The translations under genes were made by a program, and so were the position numbers. From assembly GCA_023412005.1 (NCBI GenBank), contig JAEYOE010000033.1, positions 1 through 64,000 of the forward strand: a DNA stretch of 64,000 nucleotides, given 5' to 3'. The notes beneath the pieces were generated by a model. That model made no database searches and was not told the DNA's origin. It saw only the letters and a program-made list of their open reading frames with translations. Of this stretch, positions 56,901 through 63,912 are shown in pieces. Source of the DNA: Bacillota bacterium. GTDB taxonomy: Bacteria; Bacillota; Clostridia; Christensenellales; SZUA-584. Position 1 is the stretch's first letter. Each line of letters opens with the position of its first letter.

Positions 56901-59900
56901 CACAACATAGTCAAAATACTTGGTGCCTGTTTCTCCGTTCGCCGCAGTGTATGTGAAGTAATGCCCGTTATAAACAAGCGTACCCGCATAATTGCCGGTG
57001 ATGCCCGTCATACCGGTGGTCAGTATGTCGCCGTCCACATCGATGTCGTTCGCCAGTACATCAATTCTCTGCGTACCCGATACCGGCACATACGCGGTGT
57101 CATCCACAGCCACCGGTTTATCGTTCACTTCGTTGATCGTGAACACAAACGACTTATCCGTAAGCTCCATACCGTCACTGACCGATACATGAATGGCAAC
57201 AATGCCGTTCGCGTCGGCTTCCGGAGTAATCAACAGAGCGTAATAGCTCTCTTTCTCCACGATATCGATACCCGATGTCTTTACCTTTGTCAGATCGGCG
57301 CTCCACGCGGAAATGACCAGATCTTCCGTCGGCGTTAAATCATCCGAAACAGTAAACTTGATTTCTCCGCTCGGCGTATCTTCATCGGTTGTCGCCGCGG
57401 ATGTATCAGTAAACGTCAGTGTCGGTGCTTTGTTCAGCGCGTTCATAATGATGTTGCAGGTTCCTGCCACGCGGTCTGTGCCGTCTGTCACGTAATAGGT
57501 GAAGCTTGTGTTTTCTATCACAGAGCCCGGTGTAAAGCGCAGCGTTGTGGCATCGACTATCTCAACCGTGCCGTGATCAGCCTCCGGCTGCTCGATGCCG
57601 TCAAACGTCGGCTTGCCGTTTTCAATATCCGAGTCGTTGTCCAGCAGGTGGGCAATGCTGATGCTCAGCTCGTTGTAGCGTTCGTCGAAGTAAACCGTAT
57701 CCTGACCGGCAATCGGCAGATCGTTCACGCCTGTCACATAGAGCGTAAACGTTTTTGTTTCCGTGTTAAAGCCGTCACCAAGCGACAGCGTCACGTTGGT
57801 CTGACCGAATTTGTTGGCCTTGGGCGTTATGCTGATTTTTACCGCCGGGTTATTATCTCCAAGCCCGGTGATCACAATATCCTTGGAAGCCAGCAGTGCC
57901 TCGTTTGAAGACACCGCCTGCAGCATCAGGCTGTCCGGCGGCGTTTCGTTAGCCACGTCATAAATCTCAAATGGAATCTCAAAGTTTTTATCGTCTTCGT
58001 TGATCGTATAGTCAGCCGCCACGTTCTTGAACCACGGCGGGTCAATCACAGGTTTAATCGTCACTGTGACTGTGCCGGTGCTGGTGCGACCGCTGCTGTC
58101 CTGCATCGTGTACTGAAACGTATCCTGTCCGTAGGCGTTTTCATTCGGTGTGTAGGTCACTGTGCCGTGCTCAGCATCAACCTCAGTTGTCCCCTTGGCG
58201 CCGTTGGTGGCCGATACGAGCGTTTGGGTATCCCCCGTGTCCGGGTCGGTATCGTTAGCCAGCACATTAATCACAACGGCAGTGTCCTCGTTGGTCGATG
58301 CCGTGTCCGCAACGGCCACGGGGTCGTCGTTCACGGGTGTAACGGTCACTAATACCTTGGCCGTATCCGTGCCGCCATGGCCGTCGGATACCGTGTAGGT
58401 GAAGCTGTCGTCGCCGCTGTAATTGGCTGCCGGAACATATTTGATCGTGTCTGCCACAACGGTGGTTGAGCCGTGAGCCGGTGTGCCGGGGCTGAGTATT
58501 GAAAGAGCATCCATATCCACATCGCTGTCGTTTTCGAGCACACTGATGCGAATGCTGCCGTCTTCCACCACCGTGTATGCCGGATAATTTTCTTCGTCGC
58601 TTTCATCCGGATCATCCGCCGCCACCGGCGCGTCGTTGACAGCGTTAACCGTCACATTGAATGTGTCCACAACCGTACCGCCGTTTAAGTCTTTCACCGT
58701 CACCGTGATGGTCACCGGTGTCTCGGAATACAAATTGGCTGCCGGTGTTATCGACAGCGATGTTTCTGTGCTGCTCTGATTCACGGTCACTTGCGGAATC
58801 AATGTGGTGTCAGACGACTGAGTCGTCACAACCAGTTTATCTGTCGGCGTCTCCTGATCGCTGACATTCAGCGTCACCGTTTTTGTGGTATCTTCATTCA
58901 TTGTGAAGCTGACGATATCAACAAGCGACGGCGCCGTATTCAGATCGCACTCCCTCACCGCCGTGTTGCCCGCGTTATCGCTCGCATACACCGTGTAAGT
59001 GCCGCCGACCGAAACCTCGAATTTGCCGCCGGTAAATGTTGTGCCATTATCCGCGAAATACGCCGCGTCATGGCTGCCCACCGCGTATTTGGTCACAGCG
59101 ATTCCGCTTAAGCCTTCATCGTTAATAGCAGCCGTCACCGCACATTTGCCGCTGGAAACAACACTGCTGATTTCATTGATTGAAGGCGACAGTTTGTCGA
59201 TGGATATGGAGTCCGTGTAGGCGGAAGATATATTGCCGGCCCGGTCAGCCACAGCCACGTTCAAATCATATTGTCCGCTCTCTGATACAGTCAGGCCTTC
59301 AGCAGGAGCCTCCTGCCAGCTGTCTTCATTGTGCAGCTTATAGGCATAGTATTCGGGTGCGCCGGTGCTCGCCCCCAAAGCGGGCAAATTCACCGTCACG
59401 TCTGTGTTTGTCCAGTCGTCATGCGACAGCGTAATGCCGCTGGGTGCCGACGGCGTATGTGTATCAATGTTCGTGATGTTAATCGTCTGATGTTCGGATT
59501 CATGGCCCGCGTAGTCTTTCGCGTAAACCTCCATCGAGGTGTTCGCCTCCACATCCAATACCTTGAGAGACGACGTGAATTTTTCACCGTTGATGTAAAT
59601 GCCTTCAAGGCCGCTGTCATCATCCGAGGCAGATACGCTCACCCGAAGCGGCAGCACATTCGTCCAGTCAGTGGCGTAATCAACATTGCATGCAGGCGCA
59701 TGCGAATCGTTTATTTTGAGGCTGATGTTACTGAAGGAAGCTGTGTCGGTGCCGTTTGGATTATTGTTGACCAAGCGGATAATCAGCGAGCGCGTGCCGA
59801 CAGGAATGGAGACAGTTTTGGAAATCTTCTCCGTGGGATTGTTTAAATCGGATTTTCTGATTTCTGTTCTGCTGATCATGCTGTCGTAATCAGCCGTGCA

Positions 59901-60284
59901 GAATTCTATGACGGCGTACGGCTCGTCAGCGGTGTCGGTAACGGCGGTATCCGCTGAGAAGCTGATCTCGAGCGTTCCCAAATCAACCGATGTGGAAATA
60001 TCGTGCCCCGCTTCATTCAGCGCAACAAAGCCCATTGCCACGCCTTCCGCGGAGGTACCCATTTTTAGTGTTGACCCCTCCCAGGAAAGCCCGGAGGAAA
60101 TTGCAAATGTGCCACCCTCTCCCGTGACAACGTTTTCATTATTGTAGCCTCTAAAATAGTAAGGACTCGCGCCGTAGGCCACGTCGTTAAGCCCCACCAG
60201 CTGAACGACCATGGCCATGCTTAAAGCGACAGCGATAATCCGTATGATGCTTTGTCCTATTTTCGATTTCATGAATGCTTTCAC
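44916..60284 (-). CDS. Giant tandem-repeat surface protein (cadherin/VCBS-like), 5122 aa
   Basis: A 5122-residue protein encoded by one uninterrupted frame. Residues 1-40 are a signal peptide (IIRIIAVALSMAMVVQLVGL, cleavage near AYGA). Residues of about 40-500 hold a lectin-like or Ig-like region. From about 500 to 4350 come roughly 38-40 repeats of 85-105 residues, each opening with VNDAPVA-type linkers and NEDT, then L-x-N-D-x-D-x-D and FTYTVSDG, the pattern of tandem-95/VCBS and cadherin-like calcium-binding domains. Then follow Ig-like domains, a Pro/Thr/Glu linker, one membrane helix (LLIFLLLLW, about 5020) and a basic cytoplasmic tail of about 90 residues. It lacks an LPXTG signal. The start is a GTG behind GGGGGAG. 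Adhesion or biofilm is the likely role. Confidence 0.85.
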   Translation of the reverse strand: MKAFMKSKIGQSIIRIIAVALSMAMVVQLVGLNDVAYGASPYYFRGYNNENVVTGEGGTFAISSGLSWEGSTLKMGTSAEGVAMGFVALNEAGHDISTSVDLGTLEISFSADTAVTDTADEPYAVIEFCTADYDSMISRTEIRKSDLNNPTEKISKTVSIPVGTRSLIIRLVNNNPNGTDTASFSNISLKINDSHAPACNVDYATDWTNVLPLRVSVSASDDDSGLEGIYINGEKFTSSLKVLDVEANTSMEVYAKDYAGHESEHQTINITNIDTHTPSAPSGITLSHDDWTNTDVTVNLPALGASTGAPEYYAYKLHNEDSWQEAPAEGLTVSESGQYDLNVAVADRAGNISSAYTDSISIDKLSPSINEISSVVSSGKCAVTAAINDEGLSGIAVTKYAVGSHDAAYFADNGTTFTGGKFEVSVGGTYTVYASDNAGNTAVRECDLNTAPSLVDIVSFTMNEDTTKTVTLNVSDQETPTDKLVVTTQSSDTTLIPQVTVNQSSTETSLSITPAANLYSETPVTITVTVKDLNGGTVVDTFNVTVNAVNDAPVAADDPDESDEENYPAYTVVEDGSIRISVLENDSDVDMDALSILSPGTPAHGSTTVVADTIKYVPAANYSGDDSFTYTVSDGHGGTDTAKVLVTVTPVNDDPVAVADTASTNEDTAVVINVLANDTDPDTGDTQTLVSATNGAKGTTEVDAEHGTVTYTPNENAYGQDTFQYTMQDSSGRTSTGTVTVTIKPVIDPPWFKNVAADYTINEDDKNFEIPFEIYDVANETPPDSLMLQAVSSNEALLASKDIVITGLGDNNPAVKISITPKANKFGQTNVTLSLGDGFNTETKTFTLYVTGVNDLPIAGQDTVYFDERYNELSISIAHLLDNDSDIENGKPTFDGIEQPEADHGTVEIVDATTLRFTPGSVIENTSFTYYVTDGTDRVAGTCNIIMNALNKAPTLTFTDTSAATTDEDTPSGEIKFTVSDDLTPTEDLVISAWSADLTKVKTSGIDIVEKESYYALLITPEADANGIVAIHVSVSDGMELTDKSFVFTINEVNDKPVAVDDTAYVPVSGTQRIDVLANDIDVDGDILTTGMTGITGNYAGTLVYNGHYFTYTAANGETGTKYFDYVVSDGKLSDTGTVTMHIEDAKYPPVISAIANLYIYEDNPSGTINFSVTDQDTENTLTVTATSNNTTLLDNDSDHIKLTDHEDGTYSLVLVPSDDKYGEAIITIRAEDDTGLYETRSFTLTVMSVNDAPKAVDDTFTVDEDTSITDLNLLSNDSDVESDTIWVSTVSTPVFGQIKKTGDTYSYTPYRNRFGTENLTYTVTDGKDTATAQLTIIVNSVNDAPVAWTDYCELPNNTGEETALINVLGNDNDVENDVLTVISKTDPSHGTVSIESNKIRYTRSGTSLEANGADSFTYTVSDGNGGTDTATVYIGIEFQSTVYCHDIYKETTEDGASVNITLPYSNPNGVPVSVTIAPTTLGTFTGSGPNWVFTPAPNMNGEEVPIKYTVTEQKDGTDGDSDGKNGVEKASANIIMSVHAVNDPPVIETVHGAAITNDVNTAETFDEDSEGVTFDVTFSDADTEDVLKFYTYTYDPITAAPVALDLKVTAISTGLGSARVTAEPLYANANGTVKLLLGVSDGITQDFHVIYVTVNALDDAPVLEEITRTLYEDTSAAVAVITPNTDVDGGTALTVEMTQPAHGEAAFDEATGIVTYTPDPNWNGTDTVSYTVTDVTEAALSSSQTITFKVLPVNDPLSISGLAYYNTTNEDTLIKVPYTVTNLDDDMSDTVLYTIISSNTGVVQSSGISLQCVEKNAETGEYKMEISLNPVSNESGITYINIAAVDGRDGDDKQTAEAEFRLLVVPVNDAPVANDKSVEVTENSGVTGTPGTTSVLVDLSGSISDVEDHVPTISSVSVPATGRVQNKHNGTLEYSVQGDFNGEDTFTYTVMDKNGATATGTVTVTVIAANDEPLARNDTAATTEDTTVNVTVLTNDSDIDGDALIVLSTASSEGATAVISGDKKSVDYTPALNFYGTDTFTYTVGDGHGGTDTATVTVEISPENDPPAISKYPDIAWVMDEDKSESFSFVVSDPETTDTSKLIITITSETTNMLKTEGIKLSSLSDRKLLTVTPEDDVHGSMWVHFDVTDGDKHATADYEITVNAVNDAPVMAPKAVTTNEDMAVSSSVTATDIDSSTLTFSKSTDPAHGTVSVSPDGSFTYTPSADYTGTDSFNIQVSDGELVNGTSTGTVTVTVLPVNDNPTAVDDSATIAEDGETDIDVLANDIELDIMDGDMLTITSFSGVSHGTLSRVKETGQPDKIKYKPDANWNGTDSFTYWIKDSEDKTSAATVTVTVTPVNDAPSGGNDTVSTDEDTALEILVTANDDIDESTNPDDEDVTVVPDSVSDPGNGTATLKADNKTIIYTPDANYFGSDLFTYTAVDKSLETAVFTVNVTVKPVNDTPTITNLDDIEINEDGATGTLTVTVSDVDYPDSNLAVTVTRGNTALLPAVAVNNNNNATPGGEDGVRTFTLEPYDNKFGTSLITVTVSDGTLTASDTFTLTVKPVNDVPVAVNDSATVKETDEYVLIDVLANDDVDLQNEGDASLHIENVSALSPNRGTVEVVTDAGRNKIKYTPDSNMPEKTDIKVTFTYKAVDSEGSSTATVTVTVTPDNDAPTMTAISNLEIDEDHDTGEIAFTVSDEEDSKDGLDVNFSCSNPELFPNERIVITNPLTGNGARTVKATPVLNGYGEADITLTVTDSGSPVKTATRTFHITVNSVNDEPVADGDDTFTVSEDVPTQLNVLDNDDVDFKSDPSKDSVILIKTNPVHGTATIAADGKSINYVTGQDRTDTDTFEYTMQDNNTNETFSYKVTVNVTPVNDAPVIHLVDDSNADPLDDATMPVYTVNETESKTGIQFTISDVDTDEGSLTLTKKGSNPVLVLPTGMVLGGTGANRTIDVLPNGAWNGSTFITLTVSDGALASSTKFKFVVNSVNEAPTAVADAFDVNEDATTKLTVLTNDKDPDLLTGSDELFVVSATCSNENLIVSVTDDKKGINVTPKPNFNGGPIIFDYTIKDIAGVTSSSTVTVTVKQVNDAPVANNDTGINTDEEQWIEIDALANDTDVDTNAALNANPTAEKLKITAVATPTNGTAAIQSDGSGYTTIRYTPKTDFNGTETFSYTIKDVTGVSSTAQITVSVAQVNDNPVAVTDNVSTDEDTPLVIDPLANDTDVDTQSGLNASPNSKTTFTISAATVAHTEYGSVAITDGGKTLTYTPAANNHDNNQINYTVLDGHGGSGSGVVNVTVNSVNDLPVISVPADMELTEDGDNGESEFAVSDVETSAASLTVQVISTSNGTLASTSDVTFSGSGGSRSVIVNPKNNQNDTAGTTVRLRVTDSDGGTADCEFVVTVSPVNDAPTASGAEKTIDEDTKNFAIDWTALTADVDIATNGDALSISNVSAPSHGTATLSGNNLLYTPTANFNGDDSFTYTVKDMFNATATATITMHISQVNDKPVVTGEDVTMNEDGSLTLTVLSNDEDVDKDPDLNKHPEDESLSISSVVNHAGAKGTAIIVGNDIQFNPDPDFNGSVSFDYYVSDGEAAPVKGTVNVTIDQVNDEPIAYADTAIVNESAVVDIDVLLNDTDVDTDAALNAVPHSKASFAISTDEGDVHFIGETHGTVSVVDNKLHYTAPSENWYGDVVISYTMNDGYGLEATSTVTITVSAVNDPPVFDTDPQDLTIAEDGSNSFTFAVSDEETAAENLNVQVASTEDASLVGTSDVSITKGSGGERTVTVKPKDHQHGGPIAIRLVVEDADHATNVTPFEFDVTVTSVNDKPIADDTTVTTNEQTPVLIDVSSLISDADLATDPGETLTVTVANDDKPAVGTVSVAGKQMAYTPATDWNGVVTFKYTVTDAIGDFDKGEITVTVDQVNDAPVASDDLDIAVTEDTPTQIDVLFNDNDVDRDSTLNATPVTEVLSVSLSGGGLLAPAHGTLSIEDNKILYTPNNNFNGPDAFEYYVSDGVLTDKGKVTVNVSQVNDNPVAKPDSTLTAEDTIVSFDVLANDTDVDTDADNNLADLHYRSTFAVQSYAFYGTGYGTLSESGGVITYDPDAGFAGAVYIDYTMTDGHGGSASSTLTIVVDSENDAPKAVDDVVETNEETPITFNVLGNDTDQDIGDVLELDGLLGDVGAMHGTISTDKDGDVTYTPDANYHGTVSIDYTVSDIADTTDTGTITITVKPVNDAPTAADTTASTNEDTAVDVPVGSLIHDVDGDSLTVTVETTGRPAHGTVSVNGTDIRYTPNKDWNGTDSFTYTVKDPSNASDTGVVTVTVAQVNDAPDAVDDSAQTNEDQPVWISALLNDTDQDTKTELNAHPEDETLTLSLGDTGLKLPAHGTAELDGNQVKYTPTANFNGTDSFEYKLSDGDTADKALVTVTIRQVNDAPIANDDTAVTNDEDMVVINVLANDTDVDTQGGLNSGQIYSTNDFKVTSVGAPSHGKAEMKDNKVAYTPADQFAGDDSFTYLMSDGHGGTDSATVTVAVNSVNDPPAVPVVHTPVQGSRYGGESTVNVTWTGYDIDGDPLTYTLEYFDGATWNVIETGLDETAYDFKLPFGLTSITNLQFRVNASDDEFTSGYGYSGKLVVDKNVPVNIVVKMTKADGKPYTAGTWTNQSVTVTAVSVEDAPTVSFKYATEDKLFAAESGKTVVSGVHSVFIQAADEFGNVGEFGGYLIKIDKMAPVMPKTEVTVSGNKAQLKFTLAADPGGSGNSHLIMPDGTQKKASSDLTWTADKNDVYAMTIVDNVGNSTKFNVTVDSLDETPPAIECSTGSYVIGETTLTDIKASLKFTDDMSEIVGKGYALTESKTFSGAYQSYKSDILISKPGTYYIHAYAKNAFGLTANKTFGPFKIAEKETGAPGPEEETFAAPTQTPEPVSGDVSVSATDVVKDAVKIRLPDGEWQDSLVLEDIKPGTYLIEVMDGNGNVRLVEVTITDEDIAFGQRLPRPELPWYAYAGGGTALGLLLIFLLLLWRNVKIEALVSQSSGRARKAVVIRRLRRSRDVLTIALKRADIKDSTDGRITLSDGLTRRMRRKKLTVTLDGKEVFSAVIPDDARDSFTAAIESWE

Positions 60285-60484
60285 AGTTGCTCCCCCAAAT
60301 TAACGCATGTTCCGGTAATTTTCAGTTAATATCAGAATAATATTGTCGTATTTTGTCACTAATACAGATATATATAGACGGATATACGCAAACCGAATCA
60401 ATTGGCATTCCGTGTTCTAAAAATTATTTTTAAATCATCCAATATGTTTTTATATTCAGCTTCGCGAATTTTTTCCATAACGTG

Positions 60485-60513
60485 TTGACATTCCGCCACA
60501 TGTTGCATATAAT
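60485..60513 (+). promoter_or_regulatory. Consensus sigma-A promoter of the trp operon
   Basis: TTGACA (60485-60490) and TATAAT (60508-60513) are a perfect pair with the ideal 17-base spacing, directly upstream of the T-box leader. Confidence 0.88.
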
Positions 60514-60539
60514 AACAAACAACAGTAAACCTTTGAGCA

Positions 60540-60800
60540 AGAAAAGTAAGAAAACTCGGGTGTACACAGAGAGCCGCCGGTGGTGTGAGTGCGGCAGCAC
60601 AGAATTTTCCGAATGGCCTTGCGAGGGCAGCTTGAAACCGCTTAATGCGCGAGTAGACGCTGACGGGAGTCCCCTTCCGTTACCATAGGGGTGCATATGA
60701 TGGTATGCAAAGAGGCGGATGATTCAATTCATCAATTTGGGTGGTACCGCAGAAGCTTACGGCTTTTGTCCCTTACAGGGGGCAAAGGCTTTTTTTGTTT
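60540..60800 (+). promoter_or_regulatory. Tryptophan T-box riboswitch leader
   Basis: A classic T-box leader. Stem I has the base arms CTCG / CGAG and the AGAGAGCC ... GGTGGTGTGAG distal part. A UGG triplet at 60614-60616 sits where the specifier codon is expected, so it reads tRNA-Trp. The AGTAGACGC-TGACGG element (about 60652-60666), the T-box TGGGTGGTACCGCAG (60738-60752) and a terminator hairpin ending in TTTTTTT (about 60762-60796) follow. Uncharged tRNA-Trp would favour the antiterminator and switch on trpE. Confidence 0.93.
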
Positions 60801-60848
60801 CCAAAAACCCTTGATCTATTCGGAAAGGAGCGTTTCATCTCCATCAGG

Positions 60849-62324
60849 ATGAACAAAATGACTATGATCAGACCTGACAGCAAAACTATTGAACAGCTTG
60901 CGAAGTCGTTCAACACGATTCCCATCTGCAAGGAGGTTTACGCAGACATCGTCACCCCCATCGCGCTGCTGAGAAAGCTGGCGGCCATGAGCGAAAAGTA
61001 CTTTCTGCTCGAAAGCGTGGAAGGCGGCGAAAAGTGGGCACGGTATTCGTTCTTGGGGCTGAACCCGGTGATGCGTGTGACCTGCCGTTCAGGATTCGTC
61101 ACCATTGAAGGGAATGAAACGAAAACCGTCAAGACGGATAGACCTCTTGATGTGGTGCGCTCGCTGCTGAAAAGCTACAACGCGCCGTCGCTGCCCGATA
61201 TGCCTCCGTTTACAGGCGGTTTTGTGGGGTACTTCGCGTATTCGATGATCGGCTACACGGAGCCGGTGCTCAAGCTGTCTGATGGGGACGGCAACGATTT
61301 TGACCTGATGCTGTTTGACAAGGTGATCGCTTACGACCATCTCAAGCAAAAAATCTGCATCGTTGTGAACATGAACGCGGACAATGTGCTGGAAAACTAC
61401 GGCCGGGCTGTTTCAGAAATTGAGAAGATCGTTCGCATCATACAGGGGCGCGAGCCGGTGGCTCGCGTACACGGTGCGGTTAAGAGCGAATTTACCTGCA
61501 ACGTGACAAAAGAAGACTACTGCGCGATGGTGGAAAAAACCAAGGCATATATTCGCGACGGGGATATTTTTCAGGCTGTGATATCGCGCCGCTTCACCAG
61601 CCCGTATCAGGGCAGCCTGATAAACGCGTACCGCGTGTTGCGCACCATCAATCCCTCGCCTTACATGGTTTATATGCATTTCGATGATTTGGAGCTGATG
61701 AGCACCTCACCCGAAACACTGGTGCGGCTGCAGAACGGACGGCTTTCAACGTTCCCCGTGGCGGGGTCGCGCCCGCGCGGTAAAAACGACGCTGAAGATG
61801 CCGCTCTTGAAAAGGATCTGCTAGCCGACGAAAAGGAACTCTCGGAGCACAATATGCTGGTGGATCTTGCCCGCAACGACCTCGGGCGTATATCCGAAAT
61901 CTCATCCGTTGAGGTGATGGACTATATGATGATTCACCGTTACTCCAAGATCATGCACATCACCTCGCGTGTGGAAAGCAACCTGCTGCCCGAGCGTGAC
62001 GCGCTGGATGCACTGGAGGCAATACTGCCCGCCGGAACACTCTCGGGTGCACCCAAAATACGCGCCTGCGAGATTATTGAAGAACTCGAGCAATCGCCGC
62101 GGGGCATATACGGCGGGGCTCTTGGGTACATCGACTTTACGGGCAATCTGGATACGTGTATCGCGATTCGTATGGCCGTGAAACGCGGTGGTACCGTCAG
62201 CGTGCAGGCAGGCGGCGGCATTGTGGCCGACAGCGTGCCCGAGCTTGAATATGAGGAATCCGGCAATAAGGCGCTCGCCGTGATGAGCGCCTTATTACGC
62301 GCAAACGAGGTGGACGACGAATGA
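60849..62324 (+). CDS. trpE: Anthranilate synthase component I
   Basis: A 491-residue enzyme converting chorismate with ammonia or glutamine nitrogen to anthranilate. The N-terminal domain has the tryptophan feedback site LLESVEGGEKWARYSFLG. The chorismate-binding domain has DGDIFQAVISRRF, LMSTSPETLVRL, FPVAGSRPRG, EHNMLVDLARNDLGR and GTLSGAPKIRA. It pairs with TrpG, encoded next. The ATG at 60849 is the first plausible start after the T-box terminator; ATGs at 60858 and 60864 are alternatives, and the nearest AGGAG lies far upstream, so the start is less sure than the gene. Confidence 0.95.
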   Translation: MNKMTMIRPDSKTIEQLAKSFNTIPICKEVYADIVTPIALLRKLAAMSEKYFLLESVEGGEKWARYSFLGLNPVMRVTCRSGFVTIEGNETKTVKTDRPLDVVRSLLKSYNAPSLPDMPPFTGGFVGYFAYSMIGYTEPVLKLSDGDGNDFDLMLFDKVIAYDHLKQKICIVVNMNADNVLENYGRAVSEIEKIVRIIQGREPVARVHGAVKSEFTCNVTKEDYCAMVEKTKAYIRDGDIFQAVISRRFTSPYQGSLINAYRVLRTINPSPYMVYMHFDDLELMSTSPETLVRLQNGRLSTFPVAGSRPRGKNDAEDAALEKDLLADEKELSEHNMLVDLARNDLGRISEISSVEVMDYMMIHRYSKIMHITSRVESNLLPERDALDALEAILPAGTLSGAPKIRACEIIEELEQSPRGIYGGALGYIDFTGNLDTCIAIRMAVKRGGTVSVQAGGGIVADSVPELEYEESGNKALAVMSALLRANEVDDE

Positions 62325-62902
62325 TACTCTTAATCGATAATTACGACAGCTTTACTTATAATTTATACCAACTCACCGCAAGCATCAATTCGGATATCAG
62401 GGTGGTGCGCAACGACGCGATGAGCGTGGAAGAGATTCAGGCATTAAAGCCGTCTCACATATTGCTCTCCCCCGGCCCCGGCTACCCGAAGGATGCGGGT
62501 ATCTGCGAGGATGTGATTCGCAGCCTGGGCGGCAGCGTGCCGATTCTCGGCGTGTGCCTCGGGCATCAGGCCATCTGCGAGGTGTTCGGCGCGACGATAT
62601 CGCACGCACGGCAGCTGATGCACGGCAAAAAAAGCCGTATCACGCTCGACTCAACCAGCCCGCTTTTTGCGGGGCTGAGCGACTTCATCGACGCGGCACG
62701 CTACCATTCGCTCGTGGCGAAGGAAGACACCGTGCCGGATTGCCTTAAAGTGATCGCGCGGGATGATATCGGCGAAATCATGGCCGTGTGCCACAAAGAA
62801 ATGACCATCTACGGTGTACAGTTTCACCCCGAATCCGTGCTGACACCGCTGGGCGACGTGATACTTAAAAACTTTTTATCTCTGGAAGGAGGACGACAAT
62901 GA
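62321..62902 (+). CDS. trpG: Anthranilate synthase component II, glutamine amidotransferase
   Basis: A 193-residue class I glutamine amidotransferase. The nucleophile is Cys79 in GVCLGHQAICEVFG, and the His/Glu pair lies in GVQFHPESVLTPLGD. It supplies ammonia to TrpE. The length is that of a stand-alone TrpG/PabA. It overlaps trpE by four bases and trpD by four bases, so the three are translationally coupled. Some organisms use the same subunit for para-aminobenzoate synthesis. Confidence 0.95.
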   Translation: MILLIDNYDSFTYNLYQLTASINSDIRVVRNDAMSVEEIQALKPSHILLSPGPGYPKDAGICEDVIRSLGGSVPILGVCLGHQAICEVFGATISHARQLMHGKKSRITLDSTSPLFAGLSDFIDAARYHSLVAKEDTVPDCLKVIARDDIGEIMAVCHKEMTIYGVQFHPESVLTPLGDVILKNFLSLEGGRQ

Positions 62903-63912
62903 TACAGGAAGCGATACGACAGGCGATAGACAAAAAGGACTTGAGCTACGACACCGCTAAGGAATCAATGCGCGAGATTATGCACGGGCAAGCCACACAG
63001 GCTCAAATTGCCGCGTTTTTAACGGCGCTGCGCATGAAGGGCGAGAGCATCGACGAAATCACCGCGTGCGCGGCTGTGATGCGCGAATGCTGCACGCGGC
63101 TGCCGCACGATATGGAAGTGCTCGAAATTGTGGGCACGGGCGGAGACGAAGCGTTTACGTTTAACATCTCCACCGTGTCGGCGTTTGTTGTCTCGGCGGC
63201 AGGTGTGCCGGTCGCCAAGCACGGCAACCGCAGCGTATCAAGCAAATGCGGCGCGGCGGATCTTTTTGAAGCGCTGGGCGCGCGGATTGATATAACCGCC
63301 GAGCAAAGCGCCAAAATCCTTGCGGACATCGGCCTTTGCTTCATGTTCGCGCCCGGCTATCACGCCTCAATGAAGCATGCGATGCCCGTTCGTCGCGAGA
63401 TGGGCACAAGAACGATATTCAATATTTTGGGGCCGCTTTCCAACCCCGCCTCTGCAACGATTCAACTGCTTGGCGTTTACGACGAAAAGCTGATTGAGCC
63501 GATGGCAAAGACGCTGCAGAACCTTGGCGTTCGCCGTGCAATGGTGGTGCACGGCAACGACGGCCTCGATGAAATTTCGCTGACCGCAACCTCGCAGGTT
63601 TGCGAGGTGAACGGTGATGCGATGACGCGCTATGAACTGAACCCGGGCGAGTTTGGGCTTGCGATGTGCAGGCCCGAAGATCTGGTGGGCGGCGATGCCG
63701 TCACGAACGCACAGATCGCGCGCGCCATTCTCTCGGGCAGCAAAGGCCCGAAGCGCGATGTGGTGATACTCAACGCGGGCGCATGCCTTTATATGGCGGG
63801 CAAGGCAGACAGCCTCGCGGGCGGTATGGCTCTGGCCGCACAGACAATTGACAGCGGCAAAGCCGCAAATAAGATGGAGGCGTTTGTCCGTGCGACGAAC
63901 GAGGTGCTATGA
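62899..63912 (+). CDS. trpD: Anthranilate phosphoribosyltransferase
   Basis: A 337-residue enzyme joining anthranilate to phosphoribosyl pyrophosphate. The glycine-rich PRPP motif GTGGDEAFTFNISTVSAFV and the following AAGVPVAKHGNRSVSSKCGAADLFEALG are characteristic, and the length is normal. It overlaps trpG and trpC by four bases each. Confidence 0.96.
   Translation: MIQEAIRQAIDKKDLSYDTAKESMREIMHGQATQAQIAAFLTALRMKGESIDEITACAAVMRECCTRLPHDMEVLEIVGTGGDEAFTFNISTVSAFVVSAAGVPVAKHGNRSVSSKCGAADLFEALGARIDITAEQSAKILADIGLCFMFAPGYHASMKHAMPVRREMGTRTIFNILGPLSNPASATIQLLGVYDEKLIEPMAKTLQNLGVRRAMVVHGNDGLDEISLTATSQVCEVNGDAMTRYELNPGEFGLAMCRPEDLVGGDAVTNAQIARAILSGSKGPKRDVVILNAGACLYMAGKADSLAGGMALAAQTIDSGKAANKMEAFVRATNEVL

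Noticed and set aside
44916..60284. Possible CRISPR or DNA-level tandem array in the repeat-rich giant gene
   Set aside because: Repeats are about 300 bases long, coding, and diverged at DNA level; no short identical repeats with unique spacers.
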